A DNA stretch of 64,000 bases from Tigriopus japonicus (GCA_010645155.1 JAAGOF010000288.1:439328-503327); one strand, 5' to 3'; counted from the stretch's first letter, positions 23,335-36,639 are shown. A program made the numbers and translations. Notes: generated by a model from the sequence alone, not told the origin.

Positions 23335-23512
23335 AATTTTTTATTACCGCTACAAGGAATGCGATTCCCTGTAAATTGAAGGATTTCTCCCGACTGCTTC
23401 AATTTGATCCCCAACAGGATTCGAACCTACGCCGTCTGGGGAAGCACTTACACTCGGTTCTTATAAGAACGCATTAGTACGCGCGGCCACTCTGGTTTCC
23501 TTGAAACAAAGG
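23335..23512 (-). mobile_element. tRNA-derived SINE with a LINE-shared tail
   Basis: On the minus strand an A-box-like GAGTGGCCGCGCGTACTA (complement near 23475-23491) is followed about 60 bp later by a perfect B box GGTTCGAATCC (complement 23417-23427). The spacing suggests a tRNA with a long variable arm (Leu or Ser type). After a short spacer the element ends TTTACAGGGAATCGCATTCC, then TTGTAGCGGTAATA and an A-rich run. That 3' tail matches the LINE copies at 15978, 19855 and 41161, so this SINE is probably mobilised by that LINE's machinery. It could instead be a tRNA pseudogene that captured the tail, but the unit structure argues for a SINE. Confidence 0.65.
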
Positions 23513-26500
23513 GATGTATTCATGGGATTGAGGCCTGATTTTTTGACAAAAATATGTTATTTATGCTATTTTGAGTTCCAAATGACTTATCCTCAAGGCT
23601 TGTTGAGGCAAAACTATGAGCTGTCAAAAAATTGACGCCTATGTGATTTGAAGTTTTCTCATTGAAATTTTTTCCGCATTCCTCTAAAATCACAAATGCA
23701 TGGGCAAGCAGAAGTAAATAAAGGGACGATCTCAGATCAGATCAGAGATGAAACTTCATTTTAGGCAGCAAAGCTGAACTCTCCATTAAGTGAACACGGT
23801 TTTCAGCAACACAAGGAGGATGTGAACAAAACATATCGGTGGCGTAATTTGAACCACAAGTCCAGACAAAACTAAGATTTTGTTCAATACCGAAATTCAG
23901 ACAAAAATTTGTTACTCACTTAACAATTGCCTTCTTAAGTTTGCAAACGTATATTATTGTAGCCAACCCATGAGACTTCATTACAATCACAGTGTAATTA
24001 TTACGAGGTTCAACAAACCACCACATTAAGTAAGCACTTTGTTATCTCCTCGTTTTGGCTACCCTAATGATTGTCTTTGGCTTTGGTGAACGACGCCGCG
24101 CAGATTTGAGGTTAATGGTTGGTTGATTGTATATTAAGATCACCAAAGTTGAAAATGACACAGACCTGTGATGTGATGGGTTGCATTAGTTCTTTGGGCG
24201 ATTTGAGAGAATATACTTCGAAAAATCTTGTTTTTTTTTCAGGCAGCTCTTGGTATGCTGCATCACCAAACCAAGTGAAGAGATTACAATTAAAGCAATC
24301 AAAACTACTTAGTGGCTCTAATTTCTTTCTTTTCCACGGATGAAGACAAAGCTGCAGTATCATTATTATCTCGACATCACATTACTCATGTTCCTTGATG
24401 CAAAAAACTAGATTTCATAGATCCCATCATTGATTGTATCCATCCATTGGTGGCTTTTCAAGAAAAGTTTAAATTGCTCAACGGGGTCCCATGATTTGAT
24501 CCTAAAATTTAGCAAGATTCTTCTTTTAAAGCATCGTTACAAATTTCTATGAGCCAATTGCAGTCAATTGCAGGTTGCTATTCGTCCCCTACCGGTCGTG
24601 AAGGTTCCATATTTAGGGGATGACTTTGGGTGGAATATTGTGCCGTTTCGAGCAAAGGTTTTAGCCATGAAACAGTTCTTTTGAAGAGTTCTCGTAAATA
24701 TTTTTTGAACCATTTACTACTCATTTGCCAAACTTTCAATGCACATGAGAGCGAAGCGTTAGGAGTCCGTAGTTCATTTGCATGGCCCCTAAGGAAGCGA
24801 GAGATCGGATTTTTGGCAAATCACGATTGAATTCCAAATCCATTGAAAGCGGGATTCGAACGTGAAAGCGTTGAATAATTTCACGAATAGCGGATCCTGT
24901 GCTCCCTGAAAGAATGAATGGTGCCAAAGAGAACAACTAACTAAACAGAGCGAGTGCGGTGGGGGAAAAAATCCAAGGACGCGAAAGAAAGGCAAACCAA
25001 CCCTATAAACCCCAATTTCTTTTTGTTGACTTGCTTGCAAAACCCATTACTTCTTCCATACCCGGATTCCACGTGTCTCCTAACCCCTACCGACGTCGAC
25101 TTGATGTTTCAGAGAAAGACAAAAGGTTCCACCACATGGCCCGACTTTCAAGTACTCTCCGTGGGTTCCAAATTTAAAGAGAAGCTTTTAAGGTTAACCT
25201 TTTTGGGGAACAACCTTTACCATAGGAAAAAAATTCGAATGCATATGCCATAACTGAGATGGTCCTTTGCGAAACCCAAATCCCGCTTCACTCGCCAAAT
25301 TCAAAGGTCAAGTTGGAGAGCTTGGCGGGGTTCCTTAGTTTAATGCTAAGAATGGGAATTTGAGATTGGCTGGGGTTTGCTGCAACTGATCCCCAACATG
25401 GGAAGCAAGTATTCGCTTCGTTGGCAACAATTAATGTTGAGACGGGTGTTTCTGTTCCTGTTATGGTCTCTCTCTCTCCATCATGAATGAGGATATCCGT
25501 TTCCTCCAGCCTTCCGTCCACGCCATCTCTTTTCTTATTGTCATAACCAAGTCTCTATTAATTATTCACTCTCTTGGAAAGGTTTGGGAGCTAAGAAACG
25601 AAGGGGAAGCTCGTTTTTCATGTCTTGGGGAAATCCATCTCTGTTTCCACAATTGAATACATTATCATCGGGAGCGGTACTACTCACCCTCATGCACACT
25701 CTAACAAACACAGTGTATAAATGGCTCTTAAACAAATGCTCGAGAAAACGAGTGAAGTTAATGAGATGTTGTATCTATCTTGTTCTTGGTTTCAGGTCTG
25801 AGGAGGTGTGAGAGAGAGTGTCTGCCGTCTTTGGGGTCCCCAAGCGAAAGAAAAATCTATCCCAGTTTCACAATGATATAGCCTCCGTCGGCATGTCATC
25901 ATTGTCGACTGTTCAGTGTTCTCGTCAACATCTGTGAAGTCTTTTGGCAGGAATACAAAGTGGTAAAAGTCTTGACTCTGCCAAACTGTCCCTTTTTTCA
26001 CTAGTGGCCCAAACGGCGGCAGGCGTGACTGTTTTGTTTTGCCTTTCCCGCTCTTGAAGTTTTCTACAAAAACACAACAACCGAGCTGAGAAGAACAGGG
26101 GCGCAAGGGAAGAAAAAGAAGGGAGCCCAAAAGCTGGTCTTTTGTTTCTCCTGATGCCTCTCGCCCTTCAAGACTTGAGAAATTCATTTCGCGGGGACAG
26201 TTGCGGTGGACTGGGAGAAATCGATGCCTCGAAAACTTGCACAATTTAAGGCGCCTTCCCGTCTCTTATTGTCAAGGTTAGAGATTGCACCCCATGCGGA
26301 GTGTTCTTCCTGAGAACCTCTGAAAAAGTATCATTGTGACTTCGAAGGCTGCCATTATTTGGATCATCACCAACAGTGGTCCGGAGGTCCGTTCCCTTCT
26401 GTGGTTCTCCCCAACACCATAATGATGGGTTCCAAATTACATAGCTCATCCATAGACAAATCTCTCTAGGCGCAAGGAGCTAAAAAAGCAAGTGCCCTGT

Positions 26501-29500
26501 CGTCATAACTGCAAGTTCATGTCACATCACTAGTCAAGAGAAACCTTTGTACCCCTTGGCCCGTTTGTCTGGCCAGGGATTGCACATTGTTGGCATTGGT
26601 GGTGGTGGCGGCGGTGGTTGTGTGTGTGTGGAGGAGGGCATTCATCTTTCCCGCCATTGAACCAGTGAAGAGTGAGTGTACCAAGGAGGAGGAGGAGGAA
26701 CCTCTGTTCTTCCAGAGTTAATGCAGCATATGATCTAGCTCCTTTAGCTCTCAACGACCTTGGCCCCACTTCCTTGTGTGTCCATGGAGACTGCCTGAAC
26801 AGGGCAGACGGAACCCTCTTTATGGACCTTGAGGCAATACGGGAAAAAAATCCGCGTCTTCTTTGAGATTAATATTGTTTTTGGGATCTCTCCTGTCGCC
26901 CTCCATTGTGAACAGGTCTTAGTCCATGGTGGAGGTCTCTTGCAGAGATATTTATTTGCATGCACTGAGACTCCATCATTTATGGATGCCTACCCCCGTC
27001 TACATTGGATCCATCCAGATTTGGCGCCAATCTTATCGGAATCAGAGACATTGATGACTTCGGCAAACAAGCCGTTCCTAGTTTTCAGCCCAGCCTTGAC
27101 AGCCAATCCTCATTTGGTACTATGAACGAAGACTTTTCCAAGTGACAAGGTAAGCGATGTGCTTAGCACCTCCTTCAAGTCCATGAGAAGGTTCACCTTC
27201 AATTTTAGCAGTCGTTGGTTTCTTGTTTTCCTTGATCTTCTCCTTGAGGAGTTCCTGGATTCTCCTGGCTCAGTTAGTTGATGCCCAGAAGATTGAGGTC
27301 TCTTTAATGGTTGTGCTGCAATGCAGAGAATTATTTTACTTACCAGTGATTGTACACCAGACCCTGAAATCTTACTAGAGAATTACTTAGGATCATACTC
27401 TTAGAGAAGTTACTTCCTTGAGTACACAATATAAGAAAATATTCTTTAAACTGTAAATATAAAGTACTTCATAAGAAGATAAAAAGAAATTGGATGACTG
27501 TTTTTATTATTTTAAGCTTTTTTGCCGAATGAGACATTCATTTGAAGATTTCAACTCCCTTTTTAATTCTTTTCGTCTCAAGCAGCAGGTTGAGTGATTG
27601 AATAATGGAATAATGAAGAGTATAAAAAGTTAGTCGTTTAGAAAGAGTCAACTGAGAATTGAGCCATGGATTCGATGGTTTCGAAAATACTCGAAGATAC
27701 TATATTCGAGAAACTCGAATTTCGGTGACATCAATAAGCCTCCATAGCGAGATTGAAGTAAGATGTAATGGTGTACTCCAATCCACAGTTCTCAGAGTAG
27801 TGACGAACCATTCTTTGTCGCTCTATTGTCGAGACGAAATATCTCTTCTAATGCAGATTTTTTCATCATATAAATACCAATATTCCCGTTCCAGATTTCT
27901 TTGGCTTGCCCTTTCTCTGATTATGGACTAGCCTCGTTCTCTCTTTGGTCCTCTTTGGACTTGTCTCCTCTCCTCACTGTGCACAAAGGACATCCATCCA
28001 TTTTGTCTTTCTAGCTTTGGCACTGAAAAACAAATTACAAGTGAAAGTTGTTCTTCCTCCTCTGTGCAGTCCTCTTCAGACAATACTTAAATATCTCAAA
28101 TCGTTCATCGTTTTATTGAAGGGTTTCACAAACTTCAAGGGCCCATAGTAAATCCTTCCGATGGGTCACAAAGCCTTCAGTTTTGCCATTTACCTCAGTG
28201 GATGTTTATTGATGTGATATCTAAGTAGTTGGTCCTCAGTTGTTGAATGGTCAATGGGGCTTGAGTGAACACCACAAATGAAACAAGCTAGTGAACCATT
28301 GACAAAGATAAGCAATAGTTACTTATCTGCAAAAAGGTTTGAGGACTGAAGATATTTGGTCTCATCTTGAAGAAAACAAAACTTTGATAGGGGCAGTTTT
28401 TTCCACATGAAACAAGGCTAATGGAACTTTCTTTGGTATCTGGAACAGCCTTGATTGCGCACTAATAATCAATTAGAGCCTTGACTGGAACTATTTTGAT
28501 AGAACTTGAATAAGTCATCCTACACGTTATAGCCCGCAATAATATCTAGAATAAATAGATGGCGCCACCGAATATTATGGATTAATATCAATAGAATCAA
28601 AACTCTCATAAACGAATTTGGGGCTGTGCATTGACAATAAACCAAAGGATTATTTATCAAATCAACGTGTAGGTGATCCCTCAACATAAAATAGGCAAAG
28701 AGCTATAGCTTGTTTTTTTTGACTTTTAGATCAAGGTTTGGAAATACGAGCACTTCCTATCAGCCGAGGCTTGAACAACGGAAAACAAGGTTTCTTCTTG
28801 CCGTGTCCATAACATTTAAGTTTCAATGACATTGGTACTCTCTACTAGACCCGTTTGTGTGTTGTGTCCGATTTGACCACGTACCTAGCAGACATACAGG
28901 ATCCCAACTTTTGCTCTGAGATAGATGTGGACCACTTTCAGTCAATGAACTCTAGCTCCTGTGCCTTTCACCATGAGGTCATCTCAAAAAGGCCTTGAAG
29001 CATTTGATACCTCGTGCTTCGTGTTCCCCTCTCCTCTGCTCCCTTGCGTATATAAATCTTAGGAATTGGCTCTCGGCACACACTCACTCACACAGACACA
29101 CATTCGTTCAACCAAGGGGATCTTTGGGTTGTTTTGGAATCTAGACAAACAAATCTCTCTCTTTTCGCCAATAGGTTGTCATACATGGGGAGACTGGTTC
29201 TCTGTAGGAATTTGTTTTGAACGCAACTTCTCAATCTGTGGACCGGGTCTGAGATCCCCTGAGCATGGCTCTATGTTTGGCAGTTGTGGAGTGTGGTGCA
29301 TGTTCAAAGGCTTGAGTAGTCTTTGGGTCTAAAATCCCCATGGGCAATGTCTGCTATCTCAATTCAACCCTTTTTTCATGATAAATTGTCTTCTAGCACC
29401 TTTTCGTGGGATTGGAGAGGTTTCAAGGATGCCTCCAGAAACCTTGGGATGAATGAGAATAGCTTGAAGAAGGAGTTTGACTTTTGGTACAGATTTGCAC

Positions 29501-32185
29501 AATTTAATTGGCTTTTCCACTTTCATCATTGAGGCAATCAGAACCTTAGGAGAAAAACTGTAATGATAAAACACAAAAGTTTCAATAGAAAGTGGAACAA
29601 ATGCTGACGCAGTTCTTCGCTGCTTTGTCCTCATCTGGCTCATACCCTGATGTTCGTATCTTCACACTTCTTTCCGTGGCTCCAATGCCATTTTACAACT
29701 GTCCTTCACAACCAAATAACAAACACGGTGGTTCAAATTGGATATAAGGTTGAACTATACTGCATTTAACCACCGTTTTCACTTTTTTTTTTGGCAAATC
29801 AAGTAGTATTTGAACGAGTCGAAACGACACTAAAAAGCTTCTAATTCCATAGAGTAACAGTTCATTTTTATCAGTATTTTCATAGAATAGGATATGATTG
29901 TTTTTTGGAAGAGTAATATTGTTGTCAGGCTTATTTGGAGCTTTCATAATGGAGGAAACTACATTTTCGTTCAAACACAAAAAACAAAGTGTAAGTTCAA
30001 ATCAACATCTTTTAAATACCGTGTGAGCAGCTTCCACTCAACACAGTGGAAAATGTCTTGCCAAGGGCTAAACATGTTCCATTTGTTCCTGCCAAAGAGC
30101 GCCACTGAACAGATTGCATTGACAAAGACAAGGTTGCAAATTGTAAAACGAGATCGTTGGCCTTTTATAGAATCAGCTGGCTCAAGGTCTGCGCTGCTTC
30201 AACTTCTGCTCAGTCTTCTTCCGTTCTGGTCTTGTTCGCTCCCGGCCTTCGTTGGCTTCTTCTCTCTGTACCCCTAGATTTGTGAGTGAGTGCGTTCGTA
30301 TATGTGTAACCTTCCTTCTTTGAAGCCTGGAGAGTCCCTGCCTTTCACCAGGATCAGACTGGAAATGGTCCTGTTAGTCTCCTAGTCCCTTTGGAACAGA
30401 GTGTTCCATTAACTTACGCCCTTCCGATTGCAGAAAATCAAACATGGGCTTTTCATCGTCAATCGGGGTCTCAACTCCTTAGGAATCAGGATGTGTTTGC
30501 GTGGTTTGAAACCCAATGCAACTAGTTTTGAGACACCCTGGTGGCAGTTGCCTTGTGCCAGGGTTTAGCAGAGATGCCATTTGCCAAGATATTTTGGAGA
30601 GATTCCGAGTTTTAGACCGGCCACCACCTTGAGAGTGAAGCTTAATTATTGTAGAGTTCTCGACTTGAATGGAAGCCATGGGGTCCTAATCGGAAGTAGG
30701 AGAAAGTTCTTTATTGGGAGAACACATGGGAGAATCGACTCTAAGCCTGATTTCAATATTCAATATTCTTGTTAAAATGAAAATATCGGGGTTTGGAATC
30801 GACTTCAGTTGGTTCCAATTGAGTTCCAAAGTTCCAATCCTCAGCACTGGTGACTGATTTCGAGGATCGAGACTCATTCGAAATTTCCTTTCCTTCTCTC
30901 CATTGCGTCAGACGAGAGTTCTTCCAGAAAATTAGTTATAATTCTACCAGGACTTCGGCAATTCAAACATGGGAAACTTTTTAACCGAGAAGATCTATAT
31001 GAAGACCCATTTTGATCCTATTTTTTATTGTGTCCAATCTCTGAGATTGTTCCAACCAACTTGGTAAAACCAGTGATTATCCCGTTCATTTTCACGCTTC
31101 AGGCCTCGTTTTGGACGTTTCTAAAGGTAGGGTAACTCATCTCCATGAGATGAAGTTGTCCATGAAAAGTTTAGACCTTGCACATGGGAATAGCGGTGGT
31201 CTTTTGGCCACTCTATCTAAGTACGTCATCGTATTGGTGGTGGGTGTTAAGTCCTCAACTCCCTGTCTGTTCCTGAGATGGAGCAACTTCTGCTCCCTTT
31301 CAAATGGAACAGTCCAAGTGCCTTTTTCAAAGGAAGCCCATGGAACTTAGAGTTCGCCAGCTTTGAGGATGTGGGGCGAATTTAGATGAATTTGAATGAC
31401 CTCCCTCTTGACTTGGATGGATCCAAACTTCACAAGAACGCGAAGCCTGTGATGAAAATAGTTGTAAATTAAGGTTGGGTTATGGTAGTTTTTTATTCTC
31501 CCACAGTTAAAAGTATCGCCTTTGTTCCACCAATCAGTTGTCAATGGACTTAAGACCACATATGTGGAAGAGAGAATGCATGCACATGAACAATGCGAAT
31601 GAGTAGTAATCCTATGGAATGGGTAGAATGTGGAATAGCAATTAGTTGTGTTCCGTTCTTGTGCAGAAGAAAATATGTTCCGTGACTTTGGGAGGTGACA
31701 TAAATCTTATTTAGTTGGAAAGCCCAAAGGTGCGAAGACTTGTTAATAGACAGAGATAGGCGCGAGGAGAGATAAAGAAACCGTCTTTGCATTGCCAAGA
31801 GTAACTCATTTTTTATGAAATTATTTTAGTACCCCCTGAGTGGTTTATCTTGTTTAATCTGTCCTCTAAACTTAATTCCTAGTCCTTCTGCATTGCAGTT
31901 GATGGGTCAGTCACAGCATCCTCCATCAGTCCCTCTCCTTGTTGTCTTCTCTGACACTGGTACAAGAAAACTGGTTGCTGAATCAGCTGATGACAAATCA
32001 ACAAGGGAACCAAACAAGTTACCCACGTGCCTCTACGTTCCCACCCAAAGAACGACAACCCAGACGAGTACGACTGTGCATTCTCATCCCTCCCAATTAC
32101 TGATCTATTCCGCCCACACTGCCCATTTCTTTGCCTCCTGGCATGTCCACCTGCCATCAATCAGGCGCCTTGACGTCCACAGCAG
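23513..32185. other. Long region without supportable coding exons
   Basis: GC-richer blocks alternate with AT-rich DNA (24.9-25.3, 26.0-27.2, 28.9-30.9 kb). Several blocks have long but motif-free frames on both strands. At 27150 'gacaag|gtaag' is a strong plus-strand donor following a 600-bp GC-rich block, and there is a canonical TATA box at 29049. These may be leader exons of a plus-strand transcription unit, perhaps the YjbQ-like gene at 32186, but no join can be proven from sequence alone. Confidence 0.25.
29049..29056 (+). promoter_or_regulatory. Candidate TATA box
   Basis: TATATAAA lies in a GC-richer context and is followed 25-35 bp later by 'tctcggcacacactcactca', a plausible initiator. 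No coding exon is attached with confidence. Confidence 0.3.
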
Positions 32186-34109
32186 ATGGCTTGCTCGGCC
32201 AATCACAGTAAAGGCTCGGGATCGGCTGTTGGCGCGGGCCTAATTGTCGGCCAGACTCCAGCCTGGTTGCAAAGAAAAATTCATCTCAGACCACAACACA
32301 GAGGAGTCCATTTGGTCACGGAGGAGATACTGAGACAGGTAATAACCATTTGGGGTTGCGTGATATACTAAATGATATTTCCGGTGATATTTAGTAGGTT
32401 GCGGTGTTTTGTTCAATAATTGTAGAGCTTAGCTTCACTTAAAAGAGAGGCATATAAATTGTATAATAAGAATAATAAATGGTTCACGTTCAATATTTAC
32501 TTAAAGGAGATACGGTATTCACTTAATACGTAAAATATTTTGTTCCAAGCATACAAAATCGCCATTGTATGGCACACATGTCAGGGCAAGGAAGGGGAAA
32601 TTCTTTGACTTAGCAATAACTGGCACAGGTTGCATATTATAGTGATTGAATTATTAGTATTTGACCAAAACCAAACTGATAGTTTCATAGAGGATGGCAG
32701 TAGGCTGTTTGTTTTGTTAAATGTACCTGAAAGGGAGGTGTATGTCTTTTTCTTTCAGCTACCTGAGTTGTCCCAGTTCACCGTTGGCCTAATGCACATC
32801 CAGCTCTTACACACCTCGGCCAGTCTGGCCATCAATGAGAATTGGGATCCAGACGTCCGAGACGACATGGAAATGATGCTCAATCGGATAGTTCCAGAGG
32901 ACATGCCATTCCGACACTCTTGTGAAGGACCTGATGACATGGTAGGTTTTTCGGACGTCTTGATTGGCTACAACATCATTTTTAGGGACCTTACAACTGG
33001 ATCAAATGAAGAGGGGACACTCCTTTACCAAAATTTGCGTAGAATTCCTAGAATCTCTAGCGAAAGGACGCAAAGTAAACATAGTTGCGCAATTTTGTTC
33101 CTAAAACGGAAAAGGAGCCATCTTCAGAGGAACTCAACTCTCAAAAAAGGAATCAGTTATGATTGGTGCAGTGTGCAGATTCGTACTTTTAAAGACTGCA
33201 GTCTTTGTTTGGTCTTAACTTTATTGGACAGATAGCATGAAGGTCAGATTTTCGCTAAAATTGGTGCATTTTTGGCGAGTTCCACAAATTGAAAGTTCTC
33301 TATTATCGGCAGGAGGGTCTATCACTCACCTGTCTTGAACACAAAGCATCCTAAGAATGGAAATTGTGCTTACGCCCACTATTGGCATGTGTTTTTAGTT
33401 TTTGGAACCATCTGAAAAAACCGATTCATTCATGAAATGAAGTTAAGATAAAGTTGAAAGGAGCTACTGTGCTTTCCCAAAAGGTATTTTGATCACCAGT
33501 CCTTGCCGAGATCTGCCTTTGACACATCTTCAAATCAAGATTTAATGGACGTTATGACAAAGGCATACCTAGTCTGTTGGAGCCTGCACAGCCACTTGCA
33601 AAGCTTGAATGTTTGATTAGACCTTTGCATGTCAGTAGGTAAAAAGCCTTTTCTCTCATAGATAATTTCTTCTCCGTTCCTTCTATTGGCATTGAGTGTG
33701 TTGGCGCCTTTCCCTAGAACAAAACTATGCTCTTAAAAGGACCAAGGCTTGACAAAACCAATTGAGTCAATTTGTAAATGCCTCCACTCCTAAAGATGAA
33801 CTTGGAGCCTAACCGTGGTTGCGTCCACTGGCTCGTTATGCACAAAATATAAAAAGTGCAAATAACTTGACAAGACTCTTTTCTTTGCAGCCTGCACATG
33901 TGAAAGCTTGCTTTCTGGGCTCCAACCTGACCGTCCCAGTCTCTGATGGCAAACTGAATCTTGGAACCTGGCAGGGGGTGTGGCTTTGTGAGCATCGAGA
34001 TAGGGCGGGGTCTCGGAAAGTGTTAGTGACGGTCAACGGGGCTCTTCGGGACCCTGAGCGGACTCCGATATCTCCGACCTCGCCCATTGCCTCCACAACG
34101 AGTAGCTAA
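32186..34109 (+). CDS. YjbQ/UPF0047 family protein
   Basis: Three exons, all phase 0 with GT..AG borders: 32186-32338, 32759-32941 and 33891-34109, giving 184 residues. The joined product follows the whole YjbQ fold. WLQRKIHLRPQHRGVHLVTE is the N-terminal strand region. LHTSASLAINENWDPDV holds the conserved His and Glu. Then come DMPFRHSCEGPDDM-PAHVKA with further conserved His, and LNLGTWQGVWLCEHRD. The bacterial member YjbQ shows weak thiamine-phosphate synthase activity when overexpressed, hence database names such as 'secondary thiamine-phosphate synthase'; the physiological role in animals is unknown. Compared with the roughly 140-aa family core there are extra tails of about 24 residues at each end. 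The start ATG gives continuous phase; the N-terminal tail has no obvious targeting signal. Confidence 0.88.
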
Positions 34110-35394
34110 TGAAGATGGAAATACGTATGTTGTGAAAGACAAGTGTGACCAGAAGTGTGACAGCCCAATCCAGCCCCTGCCCAAAACGCCCGCCCTCTCT
34201 AACTCAGTTTTGAAGATCAAAATCCAAGTGCAATAAGTGGAGACAAGCATTCTGATCCAACATTTGGAACTTCATTAGAACACAGAAGATGAACAAGGAT
34301 TCAACGTATCAGAGGAAATGCACAAAGAGTGAATTCAAGAGGGTTCACGACTATGATACCTCGCCACTAACTTTGAAGAATTATCTCATACATGCAAGAA
34401 TTGTGAACGATCTTTTGACCCGGTTGGCTTTACCCGAACCCGATACTCGGTCTCCATCCTATTGACCCAAACTAGAATGGCAGGCTGTCGAGGTTTCCAA
34501 GTAAGCCACTGGAGCTAATCCAAATTTGTCCAAGCCTGTTTGAAAGGCAATCAGAAGGATTATTTGATAAATAACTCATCTGACAAATCTTATTTTCATT
34601 CGTCCATACGCCATACTACTACTATTAGACTATCTCTTCTGATTCAATTTCCCGGCGGAGAGTCCATTTTTTCCGAAATCTCAAGACCACCAACCTCTCT
34701 GACCTCGCGCGTTTTTGACGGGATCGTACTCTTCGTATGAAGGGCTTCTTCTAATGTGTACTTAGCTGAGCGAGTCAAGTTTTGAAGAGATTCAGTGCCA
34801 ACGCTAAAGAAGACATCCATGATGAGGAAGAACAGAAACCAGTCCATAAGAAATTATAATATGAATTCAAACTAAATGACCCCAATTTCGTTCCAATTTC
34901 TTGATCATTTTGGGTCTAATCTTTTCCCTCCCAAAAAGCCGAGACTGCTTGATTTTCACCCTTCTTTGGAATTCATTGAAAACCAAGGAACACCCCTTCC
35001 ACCGCCCCCTTTCAACTAGTTCATATTGACAAATTCTAGTTCCATTTAAAGATTGCCCCTCTGCAATGTGTATAGAGCAAAAATCAAAGACGAGAAACCC
35101 CACTCTGAGTTGAATTCCATATGATGATCATTCTGCATTATCTTGCAAAAAAGCCTAGAAGTTTCTAACATGTGTAAATCTGTTGAGGGAAATTTATGCA
35201 TATACTACCTACTAATGATACATTTTATGAGAATATGAATAAACTGAGACAGTGAACACGCAAGTAGAGGTTGAGTGGCTTTTATTTTCTATGGCCGAAA
35301 CTTTGCTCTAGATCAATCCCAAACAAAACAAACAACTCAATCGATTTTCTCTTTCTTATCCGATAAGAATTGTCCAATAATTTCATTTGAAGTC
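34110..35394. other. Intergenic between YjbQ-like and F-box genes
   Basis: Holds the 3' UTR of the upstream gene and the promoter/leader of the F-box gene. Nothing else recognised; open frames here are motif-free. Confidence 0.4.
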
Positions 35395-36639
35395 ATGGAT
35401 GACTTAATCCTGGAAGACATTGAAAATGAGGTTGTGGAAAGGCAACAAACTTGTAACTTTGAACACCTTCCAGACGAAATCATCATTCATATTCTCTCTT
35501 ACGTCAGTGAAACAGACCTTGCCCAAAATATATGCTTAGTGTCCAAAAGGTTCTACACTCTTGCCATGGATCCATCTTTATGGACTGATATTCGACTTCC
35601 CAGAGACAAGTCCATGGAATTCGAAGAGTGTACGCTTCTCTTGACCAGATCTCCAATGCTACAAAAGCTCAGTATGAGGGAAAGGTCTGACTGCAATGAA
35701 CTGGCCGTGTTTGCCCTTAAAGTGTGTCCAATGATGCAAACATTGGAGGTGATCTATTGTTCCAAGCTTAAATGCGACTTTTTCGAGGTTTTAGCTCACA
35801 ATCGCAACAACCTAAAGGAGCTTAATCTCTGGGGATCCGGTTTGGAACATCAACATTTAAAAGAACATGCCCTTTCCATGTCCAGTCTCACCAGTATTAA
35901 TCTATTTGATTGTAGAGGTGTGGATGATGATGGTTTGATTGAATTGGCGAAAAAATGCAATCACATTCAATCCATCAATATTAAAGAAATCACACAAGTT
36001 GGAGATCGTGGAGTGGAGCTCCTCATTGACCATCAAAAACAGAATCTTCAATCTTTGGAACTGGATGGGGAGAGTCTATCCTCTCAAGCTTATCTAAAAC
36101 TAAGGCTTTGCTCCAGTTTGACCTTCTTGGATATCAGCTTTGCTGAGAATATGGATCGAGAGGGGCTTGTGGCAATCTCAAATTTAGCAAAGCTCAAGGC
36201 CTTGACAATAAGAAGGGGCAGAGTCCTGACAGACTCGGATTTTGTTTATGCATTTACCACTGGAGCACTGAAATGTCTGGTGTACCTGGATTTGTCAGAA
36301 TGTTCGGGATTAGGGGATGATGGATTGATTGCTATTGCCGGTCATTGCCCAAAGCTGAAGAAATTTGAGCTAAATTGGTGTTGGGAGCTAACAGACAGGG
36401 GTGTGGGCACTGTGGTGGAAAAGTGTCCAAATTTGGAAACACTGGGCCTCACTGGAATTGTGAAGTTGACATGCGACCCTTTGGTGCCTATGTTACAACG
36501 GTTACCTCATCTGGTGTACCTGGATCTTCAGCAGTGCCCCAATATCAATGATGATATCATGAGGGATATGGTTAGGGCCAAACCGGCGTTAACAGTAATT
36601 AACTACTACGGGGAGAGTTTTATATTTCATTCTGAATAA
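35395..36639 (+). CDS. F-box and leucine-rich repeat protein
   Basis: A 414-aa intronless ORF. The open frame extends 120 bases upstream but the first ATG is at 35395 (MDDLILEDIENEV). An F-box occupies about residues 22-66 (FEHLPDEIIIHILSYVSETD ... DPSLWTDI). About ten leucine-rich repeats of the cysteine-containing FBXL type follow (e.g. LVYLDLSECSGLGDDGLIAI, LKKFELNWCWELTDRGVGTV). Such proteins are substrate receptors of SCF (Skp1-Cullin1-F-box) ubiquitin ligases: the F-box binds Skp1 and the repeats bind the target. Which target cannot be told from sequence. The lack of introns, next to multi-exon neighbours, allows a retrocopy origin, but the ORF is intact and looks constrained. Confidence 0.9.
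   Translation: MDDLILEDIENEVVERQQTCNFEHLPDEIIIHILSYVSETDLAQNICLVSKRFYTLAMDPSLWTDIRLPRDKSMEFEECTLLLTRSPMLQKLSMRERSDCNELAVFALKVCPMMQTLEVIYCSKLKCDFFEVLAHNRNNLKELNLWGSGLEHQHLKEHALSMSSLTSINLFDCRGVDDDGLIELAKKCNHIQSINIKEITQVGDRGVELLIDHQKQNLQSLELDGESLSSQAYLKLRLCSSLTFLDISFAENMDREGLVAISNLAKLKALTIRRGRVLTDSDFVYAFTTGALKCLVYLDLSECSGLGDDGLIAIAGHCPKLKKFELNWCWELTDRGVGTVVEKCPNLETLGLTGIVKLTCDPLVPMLQRLPHLVYLDLQQCPNINDDIMRDMVRAKPALTVINYYGESFIFHSE

Noticed and set aside
31893..32243. 116-codon ORF just upstream of the YjbQ-like start
   Set aside because: It is in another frame from the conserved YjbQ exon and shows no homology; treated as 5' leader.
35275..35394. 40-residue N-terminal extension of the F-box protein
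   Set aside because: The frame is open but has no ATG before 35395; it would need a GTG start.
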